Assembly: GCA_002474405.1 (NCBI GenBank)
Contig: DLQW01000015.1
Coordinates: forward strand, 37,726 to 100,677
From: Christensenella sp. UBA7597
GTDB taxonomy: Bacteria > Bacillota > Clostridia > Christensenellales > Borkfalkiaceae
DNA: 62,952 nucleotides
Direction: 5' to 3'
Shown: piece by piece, positions 26,094 through 36,227 of the stretch
How positions within the stretch are numbered: the stretch's first letter is position 1
Layout of the letters: every line of letters starts with the position of its first letter
Notes under the pieces: generated by a model
What the model saw: the letters and a program-made list of their open reading frames with translations, nothing else
Told to the model about the DNA's origin: nothing
Databases searched by the model: none
Position numbers and translations under genes: made by a program

Positions 26094-28379
26094 TTAAAAT
26101 CTGCACAATACTTTATGATAACTGCCTTTGCCCGTCAACGGCAATTTTTTAACGATTTTACCGTCGCAAACGATTTCTTTCCGCGTTGATTTTTCATAAA
26201 ATATTTCATAAGTTTCGCCCCTGAATATTCTTTTTACGGTGCATCCGTTCCAGCCGTCCGGCAAACACGGCAAAATTTCAAGCCCGTCTGTCGTCGGCTT
26301 TATTCCGCACATATATTCCGTAACGCATCTGTATAGCCATCCCGCCGTTCCGGTTATCCAGCTCATCGGGGCATACCCGGCAAAATATTTGTTTTCCGGT
26401 CCCATATACATATTGCTGACGGCGTAAGGCTCCGCGCCGTTTTCCGGATTCAACGGATTGTCGCATGAAATCATCTTCAGGGTTTTATAAGCCGCTTCCG
26501 CACGCCCCAACATACAATCCGCCGCTATTTTAAACGCCACGCCGTGATTATACACCGCCCCGTTTTCAACAAGTCCCGGTTGAAAATAAGATATTCTGCC
26601 GACGGCATCGCTGCCTTCGGTAAAACTCGGACGGCATTGCACGTATCCGTAATCGCATTTCAGGGAGTTTTCAACAACATCCATAATTTTTTTGCGCTCC
26701 TCTGCGCTGCCGATTTCCGCCAGAACCGACCACGTTTGAGGATTCAGAAAAATTCTTTCTTTGCCGCCGATTATTTCGCCTTGGTCGTTATATCCGTAAA
26801 TGAAATGATCGCCCGCAATGCCGTATGTTTTAATCGCCGAAATCAATTCCAGTTTTTTTCGTTCGTATCCCTCTGTTAAAAACGCGTTGCCGGAAAGGCG
26901 CAGAATTTCGTTTAATTCGTTAATTGCCTTGACCGTTGCGATTGACAGCCAGACGCTTTCTCCCTTGTTTTCCCGCCCGACGTTATTCATGCTGTCGTTC
27001 CAGTCGCCGCCGCGCCATAAAATCAAATTATGTTTTCCCCGCGACGATAAGAGATAATCGATTGCCGCCAGTACGTGCTCTGAAACGCTACCCGTTTTGG
27101 TTCCCGCGACATACGGCTCGGTAACAAACGTATCGGCATAAGAAGCGTTTACATAACTATCGCCTTTGAGATAAGGTACTTCTTCTTGCAGAATCGAAAA
27201 ATCTCCGCTTTCGTTCAGATAAGAAAGGATTGCCCCCGGTATCCATACGCCGCCGTCGTTATAGGGGAATTTAAAACTCGGCTCGTACATCCGTATGGGA
27301 TTTCCGTCTTCATACTGATATTGCAATGCATGAAGAATTTGCTTTTTCGCCAACCCCGCGTCCATGGAAACAAAAGCCGTGATATCCTGCATGACGTCGC
27401 GGAAGCCTTTCCCGTACAGTCTGCCCCAGGTCTTTCCCAAAGACATCTGCCGTTTCAGCCAGATGTTTACCTGCGAATTTAAATATCGATCGGGCGAATT
27501 CAGTTCGAATACATTGTATTCTTTTTCGCTTGCCTCAGATACTTTCCGCAATTCGGCAGCAAAAGAAGTTTCTTCAAAGTATTTCTTTCTGTATTTTTCG
27601 ATTTCTTCTTCGTTCCGCGCAGCAAAAGAACAAAACGTCGTTTCAAAAGAATCACTTTCTTTCAGCACATCGGAAAACTGAAACGCGGCGACATATTCGG
27701 ATTCGAACGTCGCCCCTTTGCAGGATAATTTTTCGTTTCTGAGTCCTGCCGGCGCATCGTATCCGTTGTATTCGCCCCTGAAATCCGAATGAGAAAGAGC
27801 GTAAGCTGCGTATTTTTTATCACACCCCACGAAGATTTTCGTATAGTCGTTCGGTAAAGCAAATCCGTCGTGGCAATAAAGCAAGCCGTTTAATTGTTTA
27901 TTGTTATCGGCATAACCGTAAGCGTCGTGCCACGAAAGCGCGGGACTCGGCTGCAAACAAAAATATAAATCGATGTCTTTTTTTTGTTTTTCGTTATTTA
28001 CGACAAGAATATTATACAGAACAACGGCATCATCCTTCGGAACGCATATCGTAAAAATTACGCGGAGACCGCGGTATTCGCCGATAATCCTCTGATAATC
28101 GATTCCTACGTGCGTTTCGTGTACGTCAAACGGCAAATCGTTGTAATTTCTGTTTGCCGAATATACTTCGCCCGTTTTTTTATCTTTGATATATACGTTT
28201 CTGACGCCTTTTTCAATTTCCCGCCGCTGCGTATCGATCGCCATCCACGAAAAACCGTTGCCGAACTGATCGCATTGGCAAACCGACTTTTCGTTCCATA
28301 AATAATTCAGCCACGGTCTGCGCGGCTTCATATTTTTGATAACGTATTCTTTCTTTTTATCGTCGAAAAATCCCTGCAT
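26094..28379 (-). CDS. GH94-type glycoside phosphorylase, second copy
   Basis: A 761-residue cytosolic protein, distant from the GH94 at 14581. An N-terminal beta-sandwich (1-270) with FGNGFSW is followed by an (alpha/alpha)6 barrel with GKGFRDVMQD near 325-334, GGDWNDSMN carrying the catalytic Asp, and ENGAVYNHGVAFK and SWITGTAGWLYR near the phosphate site. These match GH94 well. It lies 42 nt upstream of the GH109-like gene and 32 nt downstream of GH37, in one operon. It should give a sugar 1-phosphate from a disaccharide; which one is unknown. Confidence 0.9.
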   Translation of the reverse strand: MQGFFDDKKKEYVIKNMKPRRPWLNYLWNEKSVCQCDQFGNGFSWMAIDTQRREIEKGVRNVYIKDKKTGEVYSANRNYNDLPFDVHETHVGIDYQRIIGEYRGLRVIFTICVPKDDAVVLYNILVVNNEKQKKDIDLYFCLQPSPALSWHDAYGYADNNKQLNGLLYCHDGFALPNDYTKIFVGCDKKYAAYALSHSDFRGEYNGYDAPAGLRNEKLSCKGATFESEYVAAFQFSDVLKESDSFETTFCSFAARNEEEIEKYRKKYFEETSFAAELRKVSEASEKEYNVFELNSPDRYLNSQVNIWLKRQMSLGKTWGRLYGKGFRDVMQDITAFVSMDAGLAKKQILHALQYQYEDGNPIRMYEPSFKFPYNDGGVWIPGAILSYLNESGDFSILQEEVPYLKGDSYVNASYADTFVTEPYVAGTKTGSVSEHVLAAIDYLLSSRGKHNLILWRGGDWNDSMNNVGRENKGESVWLSIATVKAINELNEILRLSGNAFLTEGYERKKLELISAIKTYGIAGDHFIYGYNDQGEIIGGKERIFLNPQTWSVLAEIGSAEERKKIMDVVENSLKCDYGYVQCRPSFTEGSDAVGRISYFQPGLVENGAVYNHGVAFKIAADCMLGRAEAAYKTLKMISCDNPLNPENGAEPYAVSNMYMGPENKYFAGYAPMSWITGTAGWLYRCVTEYMCGIKPTTDGLEILPCLPDGWNGCTVKRIFRGETYEIFYEKSTRKEIVCDGKIVKKLPLTGKGSYHKVLCRF

Positions 28380-28411
28380 ATGCGTCCTCTAACTTTTTTT
28401 ATCCTTATAAA

Positions 28412-29632
28412 CTACCGCAAATCTTTGAAAAAATATTCGAATATTCCCGCCGTCCAGCCCAGCATTTCCGGAACTTCGTATTCGCTGACGGTAGCCGCCC
28501 CGCCGCAGACGGCATCATACTTTTCCCAAAGTCTGCCGCTTTTTTCAAATTCGTCTGAAACCGAGTCAAGATAAATGTTCGCAATCTTTTTCGCCGTTTC
28601 GTTATCGCCGACGGATTTCGCCGCGGAATACGCCAGAAAATTATCCGGAGCCCAGCTGTTGGGATACCCCCATTGATACACCGTATCCTGTATTGTTTTT
28701 TCCACGCAAAGCACGCCGTAAGGCTTTAAAAGCACATCCGTGAGCAAACCGAACGCTGTTTTATTTCGTAACAGTCCGACGGAAAACGGCATGAACTGCG
28801 CGCTGCAACGCAGCTTCGAATGTTCGCCCGTTATATAGTTATAATCGTAATACAGTCCGTCGTTGGCAAGAAAATACTTTTCCATAAGGCATTTTCTTTG
28901 ATTTGCAGCTTCTTCGAAAACAGAAGTTTGCTCCGGCTCGAAAATTGCCGCCCATTCGGCAAGATGCTTTTCGAACGCATAAAGATTTGCATTCAGATCA
29001 ACGGGCAATATCTGCTCTCCCGCAAAACCGAAACGAGGCGTCCAATCCATTCCGCTTTCCGCTACGCTTAAAAAGCCTTCCGCAAACCGGCACTTTTCTT
29101 CGTCTGTCTTTGCAGAAGCAATTTTCAGCCTTTCGTTCGCCACTACGTCGTAATAATCCGTCAGCTCCTTTAGCGTGAGCCGATGATGATAATGCCTGTT
29201 CAGCCCCGTCGGAGTCATCCGTTCCGTCTGCCAGAACGAATATTCCGTTTTTAACGCAAAGTAAGCTTTTTTCAGCCACTCTATATCTTTCGTTGCCGCA
29301 TAAATATCCGCCGCCATAGAATGAAGGTACGGCGGCTGCGAACAAAATTTCGACATGTGCTCGCTTAAAGCGTTCGGAACAAATCCTTTCAGGCGCACGG
29401 CATGCAGCAGATTATCCGCATTATTTTTCGCTTCTTCGATAAGTCCGTCCGATAAAAGTCCTTTATTCGTGAAAAAAGTGTCCCAGTAATAAAGATTTTT
29501 AAACGGACCGTCGATACACGGAGGAATAAACGGTTTTACGTACATATACGGCGTTTCCGCCTCTTCCGGCAATACTATCGCTTTTTTCCAGTGCGAAAGA
29601 ATATATTCATGCGTTTTTTGAATTTTATCCAT
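28412..29632 (-). CDS. GH37 trehalase-family glycosidase, short form
   Basis: A 406-residue cytosolic (alpha/alpha)6 protein. Both GH37 signatures are recognisable: FKNLYYWDTFF (44-54) and YQWGYPNSWAP (319-329). ESGMDW (192-197) carries the catalytic acid Asp196, and SEYEVPEMLGW (383-393) covers the base region, altered from the usual GGEY form. GH37 trehalases are usually 500-600 residues. The ATG at 29632 is chosen because an open frame further upstream runs into the preceding gene, which stops at 29646. With rhamnosidase-type neighbours its substrate may be another glucoside rather than trehalose. Confidence 0.82.
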   Translation of the reverse strand: MDKIQKTHEYILSHWKKAIVLPEEAETPYMYVKPFIPPCIDGPFKNLYYWDTFFTNKGLLSDGLIEEAKNNADNLLHAVRLKGFVPNALSEHMSKFCSQPPYLHSMAADIYAATKDIEWLKKAYFALKTEYSFWQTERMTPTGLNRHYHHRLTLKELTDYYDVVANERLKIASAKTDEEKCRFAEGFLSVAESGMDWTPRFGFAGEQILPVDLNANLYAFEKHLAEWAAIFEPEQTSVFEEAANQRKCLMEKYFLANDGLYYDYNYITGEHSKLRCSAQFMPFSVGLLRNKTAFGLLTDVLLKPYGVLCVEKTIQDTVYQWGYPNSWAPDNFLAYSAAKSVGDNETAKKIANIYLDSVSDEFEKSGRLWEKYDAVCGGAATVSEYEVPEMLGWTAGIFEYFFKDLR

Positions 29633-29645
29633 ATAAAAAAACGTT

Positions 29646-31607
29646 TCAGTCAAAAACGTCGTCCGGGGCATCGGTTTCAAATAAACTGCCGCTCGCTCTT
29701 GCCCAGACATACCGCGAAAGCCCGCTGTCCGTCCGGCGAGGAAATCCGTTGACGATGCGGAAATCCACGTCTTCGCATCGCTCGGTAAAGCCGCCGCCCG
29801 TAATATAGTCCGGCTGATAACACGCGTAACTTCTTCCGCGCGCATCGATTTTGGAAAAGTTGCTCATGAAGCCGTTTTTAGCTTTTTCAAGATAATCGGC
29901 GTTCCCCGTAAGACGATAATACCAGTAATCGGCTTCGGCGCGCCAGATCGTCCAGGCGTGCCCCATACACAGTGCGTTGCCGTCTTTATCGCCCTCCCAT
30001 TTCGTTTCCCACCAACGGAGAGAACTGAAAAACATGGGGGCTTTGTTTGTTTTTACCACCCAGGAATCGTGCATATCGAGAATTTCTTTCGCTCGGACGA
30101 TATATTCTTCTCTCCTTTCGACTTTGGCGCAATAATACAGGAGCGTCAATGCGGAACAGGACATGCTGCCCTCTTCTATAAAAGGCTCCGCTTCGCTCTG
30201 CACGAGCGTTTCCGTAGGGAAAGAAATTTCCCGATCGTAAACGTGCTTTGCCATCTTTCTTGCCGCTTCGTAATACTTTTCCGATTTTTCGGGCATTTTA
30301 TCTTTCAGAAACCCGGCAAGTTCTATCACCGGTATGATCAGGCAGCAGACCGTGGTGTAATCTTCGGTATTTTGCGACCATTCCATAAACGTTTCGACGG
30401 CGCCGTTTTCCGACTGGTGATTTTTTAAAACGGAATCCAGCGCCCGTATGGCATAATCGAGGTATTTTTTCGTCTGAAACGTTCTGAAAGCATCCAGCAG
30501 AATTCCCACGCCGAAAAACTGTTCCTGTACCCGATTAGAGTTGAACACGTTATACGCGGGATAGCCTTTGCGCGCTTTATAAAAAATCGTTTGCCTGTCC
30601 TTCGCCTTTTCCTCGTTCCTTTCGGTAATAATCGCAAGCTCTTTTTTTACTTTTTTTATCAGCGCCGTTTTTTTGCCGTATTTCTGCATATATCTCAGAA
30701 TCGCGGAAATATGGCATTGCCATTCGCACAAATTGCCGTCGCCGGAGGCAAGATCGCTCTCGGAAACGGAATACATCGACTTTTTCATTAACCCGCCAAG
30801 CGATTTATACGCAAAAATCGTGCAGTCCGCGCCTTTTTTTCTTCCTTTATAAGGCACAGCCGTAAGCAAACCCTCTTTATCCGGCATTACGAACGCATAG
30901 CCGCCTTCGTTATAAAATTTTTTGTTTCCGATTTTAATGAAATCAAAATCGCCGACGACGTTTATTTTTAATCTGTTACCGAGTTTTACATAACTTCTGT
31001 CATAGAAAGCGACGGGGATATTTTTGATTGCGGCAACCTTTTGAAGCGCTTCCGAATAAGAATTCACCGGCAATAAAAGAAGAGAAAGGTTTGTATTTCC
31101 GCTTCCGTGATAAGCCCTGTCAAACGACGCGAGAAATTTAAGATTATCGAAATACTGTCCGCCCGAAAACAACGAATAATCCATTTTCCAGCCGTCTGCT
31201 TTTTTCAGCGATACAATCAGCAGATTTTTCCCTTCCAGATTCGTAAGATAACAGAAAATGTGTTTATTATCCGCGGAATTGTACGGAGAATTGAACAGAT
31301 ATTGTTTTTTCCATCCCCCGCAATTCTTTTTCCCCATAAATTTCAGCGGCAGATTCAATCCGAATTCGGATAACTTATCGCTCGACGATTTCAATCTGAC
31401 GAGATACCCGCCGGATTTTTCGGAAACGGAAAGTTTGCTTTCCGTTTCGGCATTTACTCCGTTTTCGTCGAAGCTGCCTTTGCGGGAAAGATAAGGCGTC
31501 CCCTGCGGCTTCGCTCCGTGCGTTATATCGTCCGTTTTCAGGGTATACGATACCGATAAATCGTCGACGAAATATCCGGACTTTAAACGATGATAAACCT
31601 TGTTCAT
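29646..31607 (-). CDS. Unrecognised two-domain protein, probable (alpha/alpha)6 glycan-active enzyme
   Basis: A 653-residue cytosolic protein that I cannot place in a family. Residues 1-290 are beta-rich. Residues about 300-610 are helical, with repeated aromatic and charged motifs such as FMEWSQNTEDYTTV, SEAEPFIEEGSMSCSALTLL, LRWWETKWEGDKDGNALCMG and WRAEADYWYYRLTGNADYLEKA, like a six-hairpin toroid of glycosidases or lyases. Conserved-looking Glu and Asp residues lie in those loops. It starts within the stop of the oxidoreductase gene (4-nt overlap) and is followed by GH37. A hydrolase or lyase acting on an imported oligosaccharide fits the context; this is inference. Confidence 0.7.
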   Translation of the reverse strand: MNKVYHRLKSGYFVDDLSVSYTLKTDDITHGAKPQGTPYLSRKGSFDENGVNAETESKLSVSEKSGGYLVRLKSSSDKLSEFGLNLPLKFMGKKNCGGWKKQYLFNSPYNSADNKHIFCYLTNLEGKNLLIVSLKKADGWKMDYSLFSGGQYFDNLKFLASFDRAYHGSGNTNLSLLLLPVNSYSEALQKVAAIKNIPVAFYDRSYVKLGNRLKINVVGDFDFIKIGNKKFYNEGGYAFVMPDKEGLLTAVPYKGRKKGADCTIFAYKSLGGLMKKSMYSVSESDLASGDGNLCEWQCHISAILRYMQKYGKKTALIKKVKKELAIITERNEEKAKDRQTIFYKARKGYPAYNVFNSNRVQEQFFGVGILLDAFRTFQTKKYLDYAIRALDSVLKNHQSENGAVETFMEWSQNTEDYTTVCCLIIPVIELAGFLKDKMPEKSEKYYEAARKMAKHVYDREISFPTETLVQSEAEPFIEEGSMSCSALTLLYYCAKVERREEYIVRAKEILDMHDSWVVKTNKAPMFFSSLRWWETKWEGDKDGNALCMGHAWTIWRAEADYWYYRLTGNADYLEKAKNGFMSNFSKIDARGRSYACYQPDYITGGGFTERCEDVDFRIVNGFPRRTDSGLSRYVWARASGSLFETDAPDDVFD

Positions 31608-32863
31608 ACAATTTCGATCGGCATACCGCCCGAAAGGCGCGACTCTTCCGCCGCAAAGCTCATTCTGTGCGATATCAGGCTGTCCTCCAACGTTGTTCTC
31701 GTTTCGGTGGGCGCACCGCCCGTGATATACGAAACGAAATCTTCAAACAACAATTTATCCCCGCCGCCGTGAACGGAAAGATCGGTGGCGTATTTCGTGA
31801 TGTCGATAACATAATCGTCCGAACGGAAAGGCTTTACCGACACCAAATTTTCTTCCATGTCGGCTACCATTTCGCCAAGCGTTCCGTGGACTTTGATACA
31901 CCTGTGGCATTCTTTCGAAAAAGCCGTCATCGTAAGTTGCGCCGTAACGTTTTTTTCGAAAAGCATATTTACCACCTGATGATCCACCACGTCGTTATCG
32001 CAGGCAAACACACACCTGCCGTAAGGGTATGTTTCATCGGATAACAATTCGTTAATGTATTCTCTCCTCGTTCCGCGGAACGCCGTTGCGTTACCGAGAA
32101 TGGGGTTATACGCCTTATAAATATCGTTGTAAATTTTGAACGCATCGTAAGGGCAATCTTTTTTAACGCTTTCCGGACAACGGAAACATCTGTCCGCACT
32201 GCCCGCCGGAGCGTTTTCCTTCTTAAAATAATACAAATCGCCGAACGAAGAAACTTTTTTGCACTTTTTACCCAACAACCAGAAGATGATATCAAGGTCG
32301 TGGCAGCATTTTGCAAGAATCATCGGCGAACTTTCCGCTCTGTTTCTCCAGGCTCCGCGCACATATGAATGCGCGTCGTGCCAGTACGCTACGTTTTCCG
32401 TCTGACTGATCGTAACAACGTCGCCGATTTCGCCGCTTTTTATCACTTCGCGCATCTTCATATAAAAAGGACTGTAACGGAGGACATGACAAATCATCGC
32501 TTTCCGCCCCGTTTCCTTCTGCACTCTTAAAATTTCCTCGCAATCTTCCATCGTTGTTGCGATAGGCTTTTCAAGGCAGATATCGTAGCCGAGTCGCATC
32601 GCCTTTATCGCGTGTTCCTTATGCTGCTTATCCTGCGTACAGATAAACGCCGCGTCGGCGATTTTTCCCTGCAAAAATATTTCCTCGGCGCTTTTAAAGC
32701 AATTTTCCGGCTTTATGCCGAATTCTTTCACCGCTTTTTCTCTCGCTTCCGGATTCACGTCGGCAACGGCAATCAGCTCCGTATGTTCATCCGACAAAGC
32801 GTATCCGCCGAACAGTTGCCCGCGGCTTCCGAATCCGACGATAATCAACCTGACTTTTTTCAT
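31604..32863 (-). CDS. Gfo/Idh/MocA-family oxidoreductase
   Basis: A 419-residue NAD(P)-dependent sugar oxidoreductase type. The N-terminal Rossmann motif IIVGFGSRGQ is followed by CLEKPIA (96-102), the family's EKP dinucleotide motif, and AKCCHDLDII (184-193) with the usual active-site His. A Cys-rich insert, RCFRCPESVKKDCPYDA (225-241), is typical of one subgroup and could bind metal. The start shares a base with the stop of the GH106-like gene. It may oxidise or epimerise a sugar, or act as an NAD-dependent glycosidase like its GH109 relative downstream; the intact EKP favours a dehydrogenase. Confidence 0.88.
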   Translation of the reverse strand: MKKVRLIIVGFGSRGQLFGGYALSDEHTELIAVADVNPEAREKAVKEFGIKPENCFKSAEEIFLQGKIADAAFICTQDKQHKEHAIKAMRLGYDICLEKPIATTMEDCEEILRVQKETGRKAMICHVLRYSPFYMKMREVIKSGEIGDVVTISQTENVAYWHDAHSYVRGAWRNRAESSPMILAKCCHDLDIIFWLLGKKCKKVSSFGDLYYFKKENAPAGSADRCFRCPESVKKDCPYDAFKIYNDIYKAYNPILGNATAFRGTRREYINELLSDETYPYGRCVFACDNDVVDHQVVNMLFEKNVTAQLTMTAFSKECHRCIKVHGTLGEMVADMEENLVSVKPFRSDDYVIDITKYATDLSVHGGGDKLLFEDFVSYITGGAPTETRTTLEDSLISHRMSFAAEESRLSGGMPIEIV

Positions 32864-35349
32864 TATTCTTCCTCAAAAATTCCGATATTTCCGAAAATTC
32901 CCGCGTTTTTATTACTGCCCGTCATCGCGTTTTCTTCCGTTGAACCTACGGTTACGGCGATTTCGTTACAGCCCGCGCGCAGCTTGCCCGTCAAATCGAA
33001 TTCATACGGACTCCAGAGCCTTGCGCCGATAAAATCGCCGTTCAGAGAAACGCTTGCGTAATCGGTAACGTTTTCAAGCCTCAATATCGTCTTTTTTCCG
33101 GTCGGCTGAAAATTTATATCTTTTACAAAAGTAATTTCGCCCGAAAAATTTTCTTTACCCGCGGTAAAAAAGTCGGCTCTGTCGATCGTTTTCTCTTCGC
33201 CTTTTATTCGCCAGCCGCCCGTGATATCTTCAAGCAATCTTACCGCACATTTTCCTGCCGGTTTCATCCGCCCGCGGGTAAACGCAATAATCACCGATCC
33301 GAAAGGCTGTAATTCCGTATTCACTTCTATTCCGCCGTCTTTGCGGACAAAGTCGGCAGGAGAAATTTCTCCGTTTTCCGCATTCCAGATTTCGGCGGAC
33401 AGAAAACCGGCACCGTACAACACAAAAGATTTTTTCTTATCTTCCGTATTGACAAGGAAATGTATTTCCGTACTTTCGTCCGCTCTTTTCAAAGCAAAAA
33501 CTCCGCTTGCATCGCCGCCTGTAATATCGGCGGGTACAACCGACAGGAGCGCGGCGAACGCTTCGTCTTCCCTGTGTTTTTTCACGGCTTTATAATCGGG
33601 GGCGTTTTTCAGTTCGCTCAACGCGGCGGCAAAGCGTTCGCTTCTCGTTCCATCCACGTCTACCGGCGAAAAATCGCCGACGCTTATTACCGTCCCGCCG
33701 TTTTTTACAAAATCCGTAATTTTTACAAGCGTCTTTTCCGGCATCACCGTTACCGAAGGCAAGATCAACGCTTTATATGCTGATTTTTCGATACCGGTAA
33801 GCGTTTTTCCGTTTCTTTCGCAACGGGAAAAGCCTACGTCGTCTATGAAGTCGAACCCGATTCCGCCGCGATTCAATTCTTCCGTAAGCGCAAGAATCTG
33901 TTCGTCCAGTTCGTGAAGAAAAATTCTGTAAAGCGGTCGGTATTCCGCCCATGCCGTCTTTACGGGAAAATATATCGCCGCATCGGCAACGAAACTCCCG
34001 CTTCTGCCGATATAACTCAATCTTTTCGTGTAATCCGCAAATTTTCTGAAATATTTCCAGTATCCGTTTTGCATAAACAAAGACGGAGGGCTCTCGGTTT
34101 TGCGGATGCCGTCGACGGAATAGAAGAATGCGTGCGGAACAAGCATATTCACGCCCTGTACGTACTGCAAATCCACCCGCCTTTTCATTTCTTCCGTGGT
34201 GAGCGACCAACCGAATCCGCCGAAAGTTTCGCTGAAACAGATTTCTTTTTCGTAGATATGCGCGGCGGAAGAACCCAGTCTTTCTGTGATGCGTACCGGA
34301 TTTTTATCGATGCAATCTATCCCGGAAGCGTCAAGCGCGCTGATTGCCGAAAAAAAATCGCTTTCCGTCTGCACAAGAGATTCGATAAAATCTTCTCTGT
34401 GAAGATGCCCGACATGGATCAGTCCGTCCCGGTGCAGAAAATCGGAAATGACGTTAAAATAACCTTCCTTATAAAATTCCGCAACGGCTTTATAATAATC
34501 GCATCTGGTTTTTACCGATAACGCCCCCATGTTCTGCCACAGACAGCACAGATACGGACGTATATCGTACCCGAATTTCTGAATAAACCGCACGGCGAAA
34601 TCATTCGTCCAGATGACGGTGTTTAAATTCTTGCATTGTTCGAGATAGTTCTGATAAAAGCCCGGCTCGTCGGTGAAGAAGCCTTTGATAACACTGCCCC
34701 ATTTATCGGGAAAACGTTTTTTATATTCCGCGTGCGTATGACGTACGAAAGAACGCGCGACTTCCGGATTCAGCAAATCCACATAAGGATACTGCGAATA
34801 CGCCGGACGATGCCCGCATTTTTCTTTTCTGAAAACAAATACTTCCCACTGCAACGTTTCCGAACGCCATGGTTTGTTCGTTTTATGTTCGTAATCGGTG
34901 ATATCCAGAAAATAATCGTCGTTATGCACCGCAATCACGCATTCTATCTCCGAGGAAGGTTTATCTTCCACCGTGATATATTCTCCGAGGACGGGATAAA
35001 TTTTATCCACGGAAAGACAAACCGCCGCAAAATCGGGATTTTCGCCCGTAACTTTTCCGCCCGCATACCCGCTGGGCCAGTTGTCCTCGTCGTAAATAAG
35101 CGCCGTCATGGAAAGTTTTTCGCACGCGTCTAAGATAACTCCTATTTTTTCGAACCATTCGTCCGAAAGATACTCTACCTCTACGCCTTTCCTCGAATGC
35201 AGAATCACCCTGTCAACGCCTTTTTCTTTCATTTCCGTAAGCTGGCGCACAAGTTCGTCGTTATCCAGATTTCCGTTCAGAAACCAGAACGGCGCAATCG
35301 AATACTCCTGCGACGGATTTTTAAATTGTTCTCTGTCGTAATTTCTCAT
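32863..35349 (-). CDS. GH106-like glycosidase, second copy
   Basis: An 828-residue cytosolic paralogue of the enzyme at 21756. Motifs are APFWFLNG (19-26), DRVILHSRKG, LSDEWFEKI, LIYDEDNWPSGYAGG and GFFTDEPG, then a gatase-like domain and C-terminal beta-sandwiches ending in GCNEIAVTVGS. It starts 2 nt after the stop of the permease gene. It is shorter than typical GH106 enzymes of about 1100 residues and has no signal peptide. Rhamnosidase-type activity is likely but unproven; other alpha-linked deoxysugars are possible. Confidence 0.8.
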   Translation of the reverse strand: MRNYDREQFKNPSQEYSIAPFWFLNGNLDNDELVRQLTEMKEKGVDRVILHSRKGVEVEYLSDEWFEKIGVILDACEKLSMTALIYDEDNWPSGYAGGKVTGENPDFAAVCLSVDKIYPVLGEYITVEDKPSSEIECVIAVHNDDYFLDITDYEHKTNKPWRSETLQWEVFVFRKEKCGHRPAYSQYPYVDLLNPEVARSFVRHTHAEYKKRFPDKWGSVIKGFFTDEPGFYQNYLEQCKNLNTVIWTNDFAVRFIQKFGYDIRPYLCCLWQNMGALSVKTRCDYYKAVAEFYKEGYFNVISDFLHRDGLIHVGHLHREDFIESLVQTESDFFSAISALDASGIDCIDKNPVRITERLGSSAAHIYEKEICFSETFGGFGWSLTTEEMKRRVDLQYVQGVNMLVPHAFFYSVDGIRKTESPPSLFMQNGYWKYFRKFADYTKRLSYIGRSGSFVADAAIYFPVKTAWAEYRPLYRIFLHELDEQILALTEELNRGGIGFDFIDDVGFSRCERNGKTLTGIEKSAYKALILPSVTVMPEKTLVKITDFVKNGGTVISVGDFSPVDVDGTRSERFAAALSELKNAPDYKAVKKHREDEAFAALLSVVPADITGGDASGVFALKRADESTEIHFLVNTEDKKKSFVLYGAGFLSAEIWNAENGEISPADFVRKDGGIEVNTELQPFGSVIIAFTRGRMKPAGKCAVRLLEDITGGWRIKGEEKTIDRADFFTAGKENFSGEITFVKDINFQPTGKKTILRLENVTDYASVSLNGDFIGARLWSPYEFDLTGKLRAGCNEIAVTVGSTEENAMTGSNKNAGIFGNIGIFEEE

Positions 35350-35351
35350 AG

Positions 35352-36227
35352 TTAACCCTTAACGCCGTCGGAGGAAGAAAGCCCCTCCTGCAGCGGTTTC
35401 TGGAAAATCGCGTAAACAATCAGGATCGGAAGCATTGCTATGATGAGCGCGGCGAATTTCAGCGTTTCGCCGGCAGTGGCGTCGTTCATCAATTCGTTTA
35501 TGCCGACGGAAAGCGTATACTTCGCCTGATTTTTTATAAACGTAATGCTCATGATGTATTCGTTCCAGATTCCCACGAAGCTCAGCAGCCCCACCATGAA
35601 TATCGCGGGGACAATCAGGGGAAGAATCAGCATGGAAAATGCCTGAAACTGATTTGCACCGTCGATTTCCGCCGCTTCCAGAATGGAATTGTTGATACTG
35701 CGCACAAACGGCGTAAGTAAAAATACATAAAACGGAACGCCCTGAAGCGCGTTTGTAAGCATAAGCGTGAACAGCACCGCGTTATCTTTTGTCATATTCA
35801 GCTTTTTGCACATCTGCAAAAGCGGAATCAGCAGAAGTACCTGCGGCACCATCATGAACACCGAATAGAATATTTCTACGGCTTTCACCGCCGGATGAAC
35901 GAATTTCCCCACGACGTAAGCCGTAGAGGTGGTCATGATAATCGAAAGAATCACCGTGCCGACGCTTAACATCAGACTGTTTGCGAAATATTTGGAAAAA
36001 TTCGCGCCCAGCCATGCGTTTTTATAGTTTACCCACTGCAATTCGGCAGGGAACGTCCAGGCGTTGATACCGAATTCCTTATTTGTTTTCAGCGAACTTA
36101 AAATCGCCCAGAAGAGCGGGAAAAGAATGAGAATCGTCCAGATGACGAGAAAAACTCTCACTATGTTTCTCGTAATCGTAAGAGATTTATCGCTCACGCG
36201 ATTTTTAATTTTACTCTCTTTGTTCAT
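35352..36227 (-). CDS. Sugar ABC transporter permease (MalG-like), second system
   Basis: A 291-residue permease with six predicted membrane helices, the EAA motif LEAAEIDGANQFQAFSMLILP and the typical ending LQEGLSSSDGVKG. It starts inside the stop of the partner permease (ATGA). It belongs with the binding protein at 37230; no ATPase gene is nearby. Confidence 0.94.
   Translation of the reverse strand: MNKESKIKNRVSDKSLTITRNIVRVFLVIWTILILFPLFWAILSSLKTNKEFGINAWTFPAELQWVNYKNAWLGANFSKYFANSLMLSVGTVILSIIMTTSTAYVVGKFVHPAVKAVEIFYSVFMMVPQVLLLIPLLQMCKKLNMTKDNAVLFTLMLTNALQGVPFYVFLLTPFVRSINNSILEAAEIDGANQFQAFSMLILPLIVPAIFMVGLLSFVGIWNEYIMSITFIKNQAKYTLSVGINELMNDATAGETLKFAALIIAMLPILIVYAIFQKPLQEGLSSSDGVKG

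Noticed and set aside
29633..29845. Upstream extension of the GH37 frame
   Set aside because: The extra 71 codons overlap the end of the preceding gene and look unlike trehalases; ATG 29632 fits the family start.
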